Source: a virus
Length of the DNA stretch: 51,507 nt
IMG/VR virus record: IMGVR_UViG_3300021962_000153
Location: 1 to 51,507 of that record
Reading direction: 5' to 3' (one strand)
Of this stretch, positions 17,742 through 25,093 are shown one piece after another. Each line of letters starts with the position of its first letter. The stretch's first letter is position 1. The translations under genes and the position numbers were made by a program. Below the pieces are notes generated by a model. It had not been told where the DNA came from and made no database searches. It worked only from the letters and a program-made list of their open reading frames with translations.

Positions 17742-18558
17742 GATAAATTATAGTACGGACAGCATCAGAATAGAAACCCATAATCTAAATGGGATTTTTA
17801 GCAGTGAACAACTACCCCTACACTTTGATTTTGTGAGGCAAGTTAATGGAAAGAAAATATGGGATACGAGATTAAATTCCAATAGCTGGGCAACATTTCC
17901 CGATACTGAGATGATTGATGTGATTGTTAAAGACAATTGTGGGATCCACCTTTTTACCCACCGATGGAATGTTGTTACTAACGGAACCTTTCCGTATCAA
18001 AAACTGTGGAATTATTGTAAGATAAACCCAAATTCAAAGGGTGTTGTTGTAGGAACACATAGCGGTGAATTTGGTGAATGGGTTCCTGTAGCTCTAGATA
18101 AATTAGCCCATATTACTCTAGTAGAAGCTAGCGAAAAACAATTTACTGAGCTTTCCCAAAACTATGCCAGTTATGATAATTTAACTTTTGTTAATGAATT
18201 GGTAACGGATAATGGAGAAGACACTATTTTCTATGAAGGAGGAAAGGGTTATACCAATTCCGTAGAAAAAACAGTAATTGAGTCGTGGGAAACTGAAGAG
18301 ATAACCTCCACACTAAGAAGCTCTATTAAATTCTCTGATCTAATCACGCAGGATACAAAGTGGGTCCATCTAGACGTTGAAGGTATAGACGATAAACTTC
18401 TGTATAGTCTCTCTGATGATCAATATTCTCATTTGGATTTAATTGTCTTTGAATATAATAATTTGTCAACGGAGAAAAGAGAAGAAATAAATAATTTTGT
18501 AATCTCTAAAGGGTTTATTAGTTTTAGAGAAAATGGAATCTGTATTGCACATAAATAA
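17734..18558 (+). CDS. FkbM-like methyltransferase with N-terminal extension
   Basis: 274 residues from ATG 17734 (an in-frame TTG two codons upstream is less likely). The first 100 residues are a beta-rich extension. The methyltransferase follows: 'GVVVGTHSGEFGEWVPVAL' (motif I), 'ITLVEASEKQFTELSQNY' (motif II acidic Glu) and 'TKWVHLDVEGIDDKLLYSL' (about 207-225), which is the FkbM 'K.D.EG.E...L' element with D and E kept but the lysine replaced. The rest matches the FkbM fold. Likely methylates a sugar product of this island. Confidence 0.8.
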   Translation: MFKINYSTDSIRIETHNLNGIFSSEQLPLHFDFVRQVNGKKIWDTRLNSNSWATFPDTEMIDVIVKDNCGIHLFTHRWNVVTNGTFPYQKLWNYCKINPNSKGVVVGTHSGEFGEWVPVALDKLAHITLVEASEKQFTELSQNYASYDNLTFVNELVTDNGEDTIFYEGGKGYTNSVEKTVIESWETEEITSTLRSSIKFSDLITQDTKWVHLDVEGIDDKLLYSLSDDQYSHLDLIVFEYNNLSTEKREEINNFVISKGFISFRENGICIAHK

Positions 18559-18569
18559 AATGAAATGAA

Positions 18570-19370
18570 ATGAAAAAAATAATAATAACCGGAACTAAAG
18601 GATTCATTGGGTCTAATCTTAAAAGAGAGCTAGATTCCAAGTATGATATCATAGAAATTAACGAGGATATTTTCCAAACTGTTAATTGGAGGGACGAAGT
18701 CTCTAAGCACTTTTGGCTAGATATTTCCGCAGTCTTCCACGTCGGTGCGTGTTCCAATACTCTAGAAACCGACGTTAACTACATGATGTTGGTCAACTAC
18801 GAGTTCACCAAGCACCTCTCAAATCTCTGTTCTTCTGAGAAAGTCCCCCTGGTATACTCTTCGTCAGCTGCTAATTACGGAATAAATGATGAATATCCCT
18901 CTAATTTATATGGATGGAGTAAATATGCAGCAGAAGACTATGTGATCTCCAATGGAGGAATTGCACTTAGATATTTTAATGTTTATGGCCCGGGTGAAGA
19001 AAATAAAGGCAAGATGGCATCGGTTGCTTATCAGATGTCCGTATTACACTCTGAAGGAAAGAATATAAATTTATTTCCGAAGAACCCTAGAAGAGACTTC
19101 GTTTATGTGAAAGATATAGTCTCTTCCAATATTCATGCCATGGAGAACTATAGTCTTCTAGAGGGAAGATATTATGAAGTTGGGTCTGGGGTGGCAAGAC
19201 CCTTTGAAGACGTAATGGAGATTATGGGGATTCCGTATGGATATCTAGACCAGTCCGTAATCCCTCAGGGATACCAATTTTATACCTGTAGCAATCCAAA
19301 GAAATGGATGTCCGGTTGGACTTCCCGATGGTCTTTGGAAGAAGGACTAAAAGACTATTTTAATCTATGA
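18570..19370 (+). CDS. hldD-like: NAD(P)-dependent epimerase, HldD-like (ADP-heptose 6-epimerase type)
   Basis: 266 residues, short-chain dehydrogenase fold. NAD(P)-binding 'GTKGFIGSNL' (8-17), 'AVFHVGACSNTLETD' (close to the HldD hallmark 'F..GACS.T...D'), catalytic Ser in 'VYSSSAANYG', Y114 and K118 in 'YGWSKYAAEDY', then 'LRYFNVYGPGEENKGKMASV' and 'RRDFVYVKDIV'. HldD is about 310 residues, so this is slightly short at the C terminus. HldD converts ADP-D-glycero- to ADP-L-glycero-D-manno-heptose. Its presence with a heptosyltransferase-type gene in the same island is notable. A different nucleotide-sugar epimerase is possible. Confidence 0.85.
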   Translation: MKKIIITGTKGFIGSNLKRELDSKYDIIEINEDIFQTVNWRDEVSKHFWLDISAVFHVGACSNTLETDVNYMMLVNYEFTKHLSNLCSSEKVPLVYSSSAANYGINDEYPSNLYGWSKYAAEDYVISNGGIALRYFNVYGPGEENKGKMASVAYQMSVLHSEGKNINLFPKNPRRDFVYVKDIVSSNIHAMENYSLLEGRYYEVGSGVARPFEDVMEIMGIPYGYLDQSVIPQGYQFYTCSNPKKWMSGWTSRWSLEEGLKDYFNL

Positions 19371-19756
19371 TCCACAACTTTAAAATATTTATTGATAGAA
19401 GTCCAATCCATGGCTGGGGGGTTTTTGCTAAAGAGAACATAAAAGAAGGGGAAGTCTTTGAGGAGTGTCCTGTGCTTCCCCTCCCGATTCAGAAGGGTGA
19501 ATCTTCCTCTCTTTTAATCGACTATAGATTTAATTGGCCACAGGGAACAGAGTGGGAGGAGCAGGTTATTTCTTGGGGATATGGTTCTTTATATAATCAT
19601 TCAGACCCTGCAAATGCATATTGGGTTTCTGATCTTGACAGAAGAACTTTCAAATTTATCGCAAATAGAGACATTATTGCCGGGGAGGAAATCTTCATTT
19701 GGTACGGAGATGAGAGTTACTGGAACGATGGAAGGAACCACACCTCTGTGGTGTAG
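19367..19756 (+). CDS. SET-domain protein-lysine methyltransferase
   Basis: 129 residues, a bare SET domain. Key elements: 'SPIHGWGVFAKENIKEGEVF' (the G-x-G/'GWG.FA' opening), 'YGSLYNHSDPANAYW' (the NHS motif that contacts SAM) and 'FKFIANRDIIAGEEIFIWYG' (catalytic Tyr region with 'GEE...YG'). There are no pre-SET or post-SET cysteines, as in bacterial and viral compact SET proteins. It would methylate lysine on a host or virion protein. ATGA overlap with the epimerase; last gene of the island, followed by a hairpin and a late-promoter-like box. Confidence 0.88.
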   Translation: MIHNFKIFIDRSPIHGWGVFAKENIKEGEVFEECPVLPLPIQKGESSSLLIDYRFNWPQGTEWEEQVISWGYGSLYNHSDPANAYWVSDLDRRTFKFIANRDIIAGEEIFIWYGDESYWNDGRNHTSVV

Positions 19757-19764
19757 TCTTTTTT
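19737..19764 (+). terminator. Possible weak terminator at end of island
   Basis: ACCACA at 19737-19742 pairs with TGTGGT at 19747-19752 (loop CCTC), with a T6 run at 19759-19764. The hairpin overlaps the SET gene stop codon, and six bases separate stem and T run, so it is weaker than the other terminators here. Confidence 0.35.
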
Positions 19765-19769
19765 GACTG

Positions 19770-19778
19770 GATATATAG
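19770..19778 (+). promoter_or_regulatory. Late-promoter-like box GATATATAG
   Basis: Exact copy of the box at 5759, 19 bases before the ATG of the neck gene at 19798. It restarts late transcription of structural genes after the glycan island. Role inferred from recurrence. Confidence 0.62.
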
Positions 19779-19797
19779 AAGGAATATATTCAGTAAA

Positions 19798-22374
19798 ATG
19801 ACATTCTATCCTGATAACAGATTTCCTAAAGAAGGACAGCCGGTCTATAACGGCAATGGGGAGCAGTACGACATCTCCGACCCTAGATACGCTTATCAGG
19901 ATGGGAGGGATAATACCAATAAACCTCCTGGAACTAGCACAGACAATCTTTATTCTACCCCAGAAGCAGCTCTGGCAAGAGCAGTTCAGATCGGATGCAA
20001 TGGATATCATATTCAGGGGGTTCCTTATCCAGCAGGTGGAACTGCATACTTCTATGCACCTTGCGGAGATGGATTTATCGATCTAACTGGCGAAGAATGG
20101 CTTGCAAGAAGAAAGGAGCAAATTGATTCTGCCCTCAATTTTACTTACATCGGAAGCTATAGAGTTCTTAGCTGGGATAAGCCATATAAAAATGTCTCCA
20201 GTCTGAATGGATGGATTATAGATTCTATTAACACTTCTACTGATCAGGTAGATTTGGACTCACAAGACATTTCTATCGATTTTAGATATAGTGTTGATGG
20301 GGAAAGTTGGTCTCTGTGGACTAATGTTGGAACAGCTCTTACCGGAATCTCTGCAAGTTATACATCCAACGAAAAATCCGAAATTTTTATTATAGAGCTA
20401 GATCCTTCTCTTCCATTTTACCCGGAGTTTAGATTTACCTCGACCTACGTTAACAATGATGGGACACTAGGGTATAGCGGAGATTCCCCAATTTCTCCCT
20501 CGATTATCATTATTGACTTTGACCTTGACGTTACCTATTCTGGAACAGAAGGTCCGAGCAATCCCACTGTAGATCCGACCAATTCAATCATTAAACCTCC
20601 GGTACCAACTTGCTCTGAGGAGAGAAGTAATAGACCAGTGGTGTTTAATAACGATTGCACACAGATAACTTTTAATCCATATGCAGTAAATTCTGCCCTG
20701 AATTTATATCAAGATCTAAGTCTTTCTGTTAACAAGTTGTTCGGTTGGGAAGTAAATTACTATTCGGTTCAGGCACAGTCCAGATCCAAAGATGTTATAC
20801 TAAAAGAATTTACCCTCTACGATGTTGTCGATGAGAAGTGTATAAAGGTGATGGTTCCACAGAACCAGTTTCCAGATAATAAGATAAACTTCGATCCTTT
20901 TGGTCTTCAATTTGAAGAGCCATTCGAGATCCACATCGATAAGATTTACTTTGAGTCTTTCTTTGGAAGAGGATCCCAGCCTAGAAAGAGAGACATTATT
21001 TATTTTCCTCTGACCAACAGAATATACGAGATTAACTCGATGTATTTGTTCAGAGACTTCATGTATTCCCCAGTCTACTTCAAAATCGAATTAAAGAAAT
21101 ACCAGCCAAAGTCGAACACTTACTATGCAGATCCTGCTTACAAAGAAGAGTTAGATGGGATATCTCTGAATACCCAGAAGCTCTTTGGGGAAGAAACCAA
21201 TGCCGAAGAGGAAAAATTAACCAAACCTCAACAGTATGTAACTAGCACTCAAGATAGATCTCCGGATCCAGTTAGATCTTATTTGTATAAGGATCTTCCA
21301 ATAGTTAGTTACGACCTGAATAACAACTGGACAATAGTATCTAATCAATATTATGATATGTCAGACTCTTTTAGATATGATGCAGAATTCATTTACGATC
21401 CTTCGGAATATAGACAAGCAGTAAGATATAAGACACTTCCAATCTTAACCTCGGTCGGAGAACTTTCATACACGGCTTGGTTTAATATTAGAAACTACTA
21501 TGACCAATCAAAGTTATCCAAAAAGGCTTATCCTTCTTTACCAATAACTGTTGTTTCTTATGATGAACAAAGAATAGTCTACACTACACATCCATATAGA
21601 CACGGTCTTCAAGTTTGGAGATCTTATTCCGAAAATCCTGAAGGCTATGTTGCTATTCTAGCAGATGCTAATCACACCGGAGGATTTAGAGTTAAGTCTG
21701 TTATTAATGAATATCAGTTCTCGGTAGAAAATCCAAATCTTCCAATACAAGAGAATAGATCTGCATGGAGGATGCAGAAGGCCCAGGCTAGAAACTTATT
21801 AAATGGGCTTTATTTAGATTCCAATGGTGTAACGAAAGGACTGAGAATTGATATGATCCATTCCGGTCTAAATGAACCTGCAAACACAAGCTATCTTCAG
21901 GTTGGATCTGTTGAAGTTGTCTTGAATGATCTAGTTCTAAATTCCCCATTCCAGTTTACCCCGGTCTTTGGTGACTGGTATGCAATTACTGTTAACATCT
22001 CAAACAAGTATAAACAGGTTGCTATTAATATGTGGGAGATGTCCTATGATCCAACAAATCCTCAGGAACAATCTAGTGATCTTAGAAATGTCCACGAGTA
22101 TGTTAGATCCCTTTCTACAACCTATGAATTTGCAGCCGAGCCCGATCTAAACACGGACTTAAACAGTCCTTATTATGGAACAGACAATAACTCATATAAG
22201 GTTATAACATCCCCTCTATACATCACTAATATTAGATTATTCAAGAAGATGATAGATATAGATAAGCAGTCTATCATTCTAAATCAGAATATTGTTAGAG
22301 ATGCTCAGCTTGCTCACATCATCGACAACGCTCAGCCTCTTCTTAAACTGCCTAAATTTGCTAACAGAAAGTAA
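19798..22374 (+). CDS. 14-like: Large neck protein with gp14-like core and lectin-like C terminus
   Basis: 858 residues. A segment at about 300-440 resembles T4 gp14 (256 aa): 'LNLYQDLSLSVNKLFGWEVNYY', a 'FDPFGLQFEEPFEI' strand and especially 'PRKRDIIYFPLTNRIYEIN', which parallels gp14 'GDLIYFPLSNALFEI'. The first 290 residues are an added beta-rich region. Residues about 500-850 look like a concanavalin/LamG-type jelly roll ('LSYTAWFNIRNYYDQ', 'GDWYAITVNISNKYKQVAINMW', 'ITNIRLFKK'). T4 gp14 joins head to tail; here extra domains could form neck whiskers or a glycan-binding collar. Directly upstream of gp16/gp17, close to T4 order. The gp14 match is by eye. Confidence 0.62.
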   Translation: MTFYPDNRFPKEGQPVYNGNGEQYDISDPRYAYQDGRDNTNKPPGTSTDNLYSTPEAALARAVQIGCNGYHIQGVPYPAGGTAYFYAPCGDGFIDLTGEEWLARRKEQIDSALNFTYIGSYRVLSWDKPYKNVSSLNGWIIDSINTSTDQVDLDSQDISIDFRYSVDGESWSLWTNVGTALTGISASYTSNEKSEIFIIELDPSLPFYPEFRFTSTYVNNDGTLGYSGDSPISPSIIIIDFDLDVTYSGTEGPSNPTVDPTNSIIKPPVPTCSEERSNRPVVFNNDCTQITFNPYAVNSALNLYQDLSLSVNKLFGWEVNYYSVQAQSRSKDVILKEFTLYDVVDEKCIKVMVPQNQFPDNKINFDPFGLQFEEPFEIHIDKIYFESFFGRGSQPRKRDIIYFPLTNRIYEINSMYLFRDFMYSPVYFKIELKKYQPKSNTYYADPAYKEELDGISLNTQKLFGEETNAEEEKLTKPQQYVTSTQDRSPDPVRSYLYKDLPIVSYDLNNNWTIVSNQYYDMSDSFRYDAEFIYDPSEYRQAVRYKTLPILTSVGELSYTAWFNIRNYYDQSKLSKKAYPSLPITVVSYDEQRIVYTTHPYRHGLQVWRSYSENPEGYVAILADANHTGGFRVKSVINEYQFSVENPNLPIQENRSAWRMQKAQARNLLNGLYLDSNGVTKGLRIDMIHSGLNEPANTSYLQVGSVEVVLNDLVLNSPFQFTPVFGDWYAITVNISNKYKQVAINMWEMSYDPTNPQEQSSDLRNVHEYVRSLSTTYEFAAEPDLNTDLNSPYYGTDNNSYKVITSPLYITNIRLFKKMIDIDKQSIILNQNIVRDAQLAHIIDNAQPLLKLPKFANRK

Positions 22375-22392
22375 CTTCTAAACAACAATTAT

Positions 22393-23175
22393 ATGCCAAG
22401 AAGAAAACCAAAACCAGAGAAGATTGTCCAGGAGAACATCAAGTCCACCTTGGATCAAATTCTGATGGACGAAGGTTTAGATTCGGATACCCTTCAGCCT
22501 TCCGATCTTCCCAGATTAAAAACCACTGACATGATGGACTTTGCAACTGCAAAATCCGATGTCGGAAACGATGCTAGAAAACTGATGGAGTCTATCGTGG
22601 ACTTCTATTTGAAAGAAAACTACATTGAGAAGTCCGATTACATCGCGTATAAGCAGAAAATAGATGCGATGAATGTCTCTTCTATGATGCTCCAGCTAAA
22701 GACGGCCCAGCACGCTATTACAAAGCTTCTCGAAGAGATAGATCTCGGGAATGCAAACCCAAGAATGTTCGAGGTTCTTGCTCAGCTCCAATCTCAAATT
22801 ATGCAGATGCCTAAAGACTATCAGAACTATCTCACCAAGATGGAAGAAAGTTATGTTAGACTAAGAGGAGAGGGGGAAAGAAAAGCATATGCAGGAGGGG
22901 TTCAAATGGAATATGATCCTGCAAATAAAACATCAACATTAGGGTCCACCCCTAGTCTAGGACAGAGCGAAGGACTAAAGGTTAGAGGAACAAAGGGACT
23001 GATGGAAGGACTTAGGGATATTCTTGGAACTGAGATAGAAGACATTCAGATAGACGAGAGCAACGAGAACTCTATAGTAAATGCTAGGAGGAAAGAGGAG
23101 CTAGCAATCACCAGAAATGACATCGAGATCAACGACGAGAACACTCTCGAGGTTGATGATGATCTTTTTAATTAA
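22393..23175 (+). CDS. 16: gp16-like small terminase subunit
   Basis: 260 residues (T4 gp16 has 164). Helical, with an N-terminal basic stretch 'MPRRKPKPEK', a central helical pair ('ARKLMESIVDFYLKENYI', 'LAQLQSQIMQMPKDYQNYL') that would form the oligomeric ring core, and an acidic C-terminal tail. It lies immediately upstream of the large terminase with an 11-base gap, the T4 16-17 arrangement. Role: DNA recognition and stimulation of gp17 during headful packaging. Assignment rests on position and helical architecture more than on sequence identity. Confidence 0.7.
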   Translation: MPRRKPKPEKIVQENIKSTLDQILMDEGLDSDTLQPSDLPRLKTTDMMDFATAKSDVGNDARKLMESIVDFYLKENYIEKSDYIAYKQKIDAMNVSSMMLQLKTAQHAITKLLEEIDLGNANPRMFEVLAQLQSQIMQMPKDYQNYLTKMEESYVRLRGEGERKAYAGGVQMEYDPANKTSTLGSTPSLGQSEGLKVRGTKGLMEGLRDILGTEIEDIQIDESNENSIVNARRKEELAITRNDIEINDENTLEVDDDLFN

Positions 23176-23186
23176 TCCCATTTCTT

Positions 23187-24995
23187 ATGGCAGCAGAAGA
23201 GTTAGAGTCCGAAAGTAATTATTGGTCGACGAAGCGAGTCGAAGAACTTCTTTGGAAGGTCGAAGAAGAAGGTCTGGATTATAAACAAGTCGACAACCCT
23301 TTCCACGATGGGGATCCTGAGTTAAAGAGAGCCAATATTCTCTGGGAATACACCACGGATGAAATTTTAGAAATTCAAAAGTGTGCTAGAGATGTAACTT
23401 ACTTTGCTAAGTACTGTCAGGTAATGATGGATCATGGTCTGGACTATATTAGACTTAGAGATTATCAAACCTCGGTCCTAAAAGAATATCAGGCAAATAG
23501 ATTCAATGTGTTTTTAGCCCCTAGACAGGTTGGTAAATCCATCATGTCTGGAGTTATGCTAGTTTGGTACCTCCTTTTCAATCACGATAAAAATGCAATG
23601 ATCCTGGCAAACGTCGGGGCAACTGCAGAAGAATTAATGGGTAAGATCAAGGAGATCATTAGGGGTCTTCCTTGGTTTTTGAAACCCGGTATTGTAGTAA
23701 ACAACGTCATGTCTCTTAAATTTGACAATGGATGTAGAGCAATTGCTAAAACCACGACTAAGACATCTGCGATTGGTTTTACTATCCACTTTCTATACAT
23801 GGACGAGTTTGCACATATTCATCCAAACTTCATCGAATCATTCTTTAGATCAACATACCCAACGGTTTCTTCTTCTAAGGTATCAAGAATTATCATTACT
23901 TCAACACCAAATGGACAGAATAAATTCTGGGAGATCTATCAAGGAGCAATGACTGGAGAAAACACTTTCAACCCAATTAGAGTTGACTGGTGGCAGGTTC
24001 CGGGAAGGGATGAAAATTGGAAAAAAGACGAGATTGCTAACTTGGGTAGTGAGGAACTGTTCAATCAGGAATATGGAAATCAGTTCTTGAGTTCTTCCAC
24101 ACTTCTTCTAGGATCGAAAGAACTTCAGAAGCTAAAAAGCAACGAAACCGAGTATGTTTGGAAGGATGTTGATGCTTTCGACGATCTTGGTCTTAACTAT
24201 AGAAATTTTATTTGGCATCCTAAATTTGATCCAAATCTAACAGATCAAACCGGAAAGAAATATGTCCTATCGATAGACTTAGCCGGTGGGGGAGGAGGGG
24301 ACTTTACAGTTCTAAATGTTTTCAAAGTTGTTCCCTTACCTAAAAAAGCAATCGAAGAACTAGATGACTTTGAAGATGAGTCAGATTTCTTTGGACTTCT
24401 CCAGGTGGGTGTTTTTAGAGACAATTCCATTGAGGTTGAAGACTTTAAAAAAGTTGTAGAATCTTTAATCGTGGATATTTTCGGATCTGAAAGAGTTAAA
24501 GTTCTTTTAGAATTAAATTATAAAGGGGAACTCCTGATGGACAAGCTTCTGAACAATGAGTCTATTAGTGAAGAAGTCTTTGTCTACACTAAACACAGCG
24601 AAACTGCAAGGATTAAAAAGCCCGGAATCAAATATAGCGGAAACAATAAACTAAAGTATTGTGAGAACCTAAGGCAGATCATCAGAAAGAATAGAGCTCT
24701 GGTAAACGAGAAAAAATGGACAATTTCCGAATTATTCTCTTTTGGTATGAATGGAAGGGGAACATATTCTTCTCAGTCTGGCCATGACGATGTTGCTATG
24801 ACCCTAGTGAACTTAGCTGCCCTATTTGATTCGACCGATTTTAACGATCTAATAGAGGATCTCTATGATGAAATTGACCCAACTTACAGAAGAATGATCG
24901 AGAAAAAGGTAGAAGGAGAAAATACTGGCCAGGATAACGGCAAAATGAAAACGAAGGATGGAGGATTCTACAATTCTTTTAATTCCCTCCTCTAA
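23187..24995 (+). CDS. 17: gp17-like terminase large subunit
   Basis: Packaging motor ATPase and nuclease, 602 residues (T4 gp17 has 610). Motifs in order: adenine-binding 'LRDYQTSVLKEYQANRF', Walker A 'APRQVGKS' (about 110-117), Walker B 'FLYMDEFAHI' (about 202-211), coupling motif 'IIITSTPNGQNKFWEIY', and the RNase H-like nuclease with 'LSIDLAGGGGGDFTVLNVF' (first Asp near 363), 'VLLELNYKGELLMDKL' and 'GHDDVAMTLVNL'. All core catalytic residues appear intact. Preceded by gp16 and followed by the tail sheath, the same 16-17-18-19 order as T4. Confidence 0.96.
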   Translation: MAAEELESESNYWSTKRVEELLWKVEEEGLDYKQVDNPFHDGDPELKRANILWEYTTDEILEIQKCARDVTYFAKYCQVMMDHGLDYIRLRDYQTSVLKEYQANRFNVFLAPRQVGKSIMSGVMLVWYLLFNHDKNAMILANVGATAEELMGKIKEIIRGLPWFLKPGIVVNNVMSLKFDNGCRAIAKTTTKTSAIGFTIHFLYMDEFAHIHPNFIESFFRSTYPTVSSSKVSRIIITSTPNGQNKFWEIYQGAMTGENTFNPIRVDWWQVPGRDENWKKDEIANLGSEELFNQEYGNQFLSSSTLLLGSKELQKLKSNETEYVWKDVDAFDDLGLNYRNFIWHPKFDPNLTDQTGKKYVLSIDLAGGGGGDFTVLNVFKVVPLPKKAIEELDDFEDESDFFGLLQVGVFRDNSIEVEDFKKVVESLIVDIFGSERVKVLLELNYKGELLMDKLLNNESISEEVFVYTKHSETARIKKPGIKYSGNNKLKYCENLRQIIRKNRALVNEKKWTISELFSFGMNGRGTYSSQSGHDDVAMTLVNLAALFDSTDFNDLIEDLYDEIDPTYRRMIEKKVEGENTGQDNGKMKTKDGGFYNSFNSLL

Positions 24996-25012
24996 AAATC
25001 ATTTCTAGCTTA

Positions 25013-25021
25013 GATATATAA
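25013..25021 (+). promoter_or_regulatory. Late-promoter-like box GATATATAA
   Basis: First of two boxes in the 98-base gap before the tail sheath gene. It lies 72 bases before the ATG. The double promoter may reflect the high demand for sheath protein (inference). Confidence 0.5.
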
Positions 25022-25059
25022 ATCAAATCTGTAAGCCCACATTTACGGGAAGTCGGATG

Positions 25060-25068
25060 GATATATAC
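25060..25068 (+). promoter_or_regulatory. Late-promoter-like box GATATATAC
   Basis: Second box before the sheath gene, 25 bases before its ATG, in the context 'GGATATATAC' that is repeated exactly at 36087-36096. Confidence 0.58.
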
Positions 25069-25093
25069 AAAGCAAAAAATATCATTATAAATA

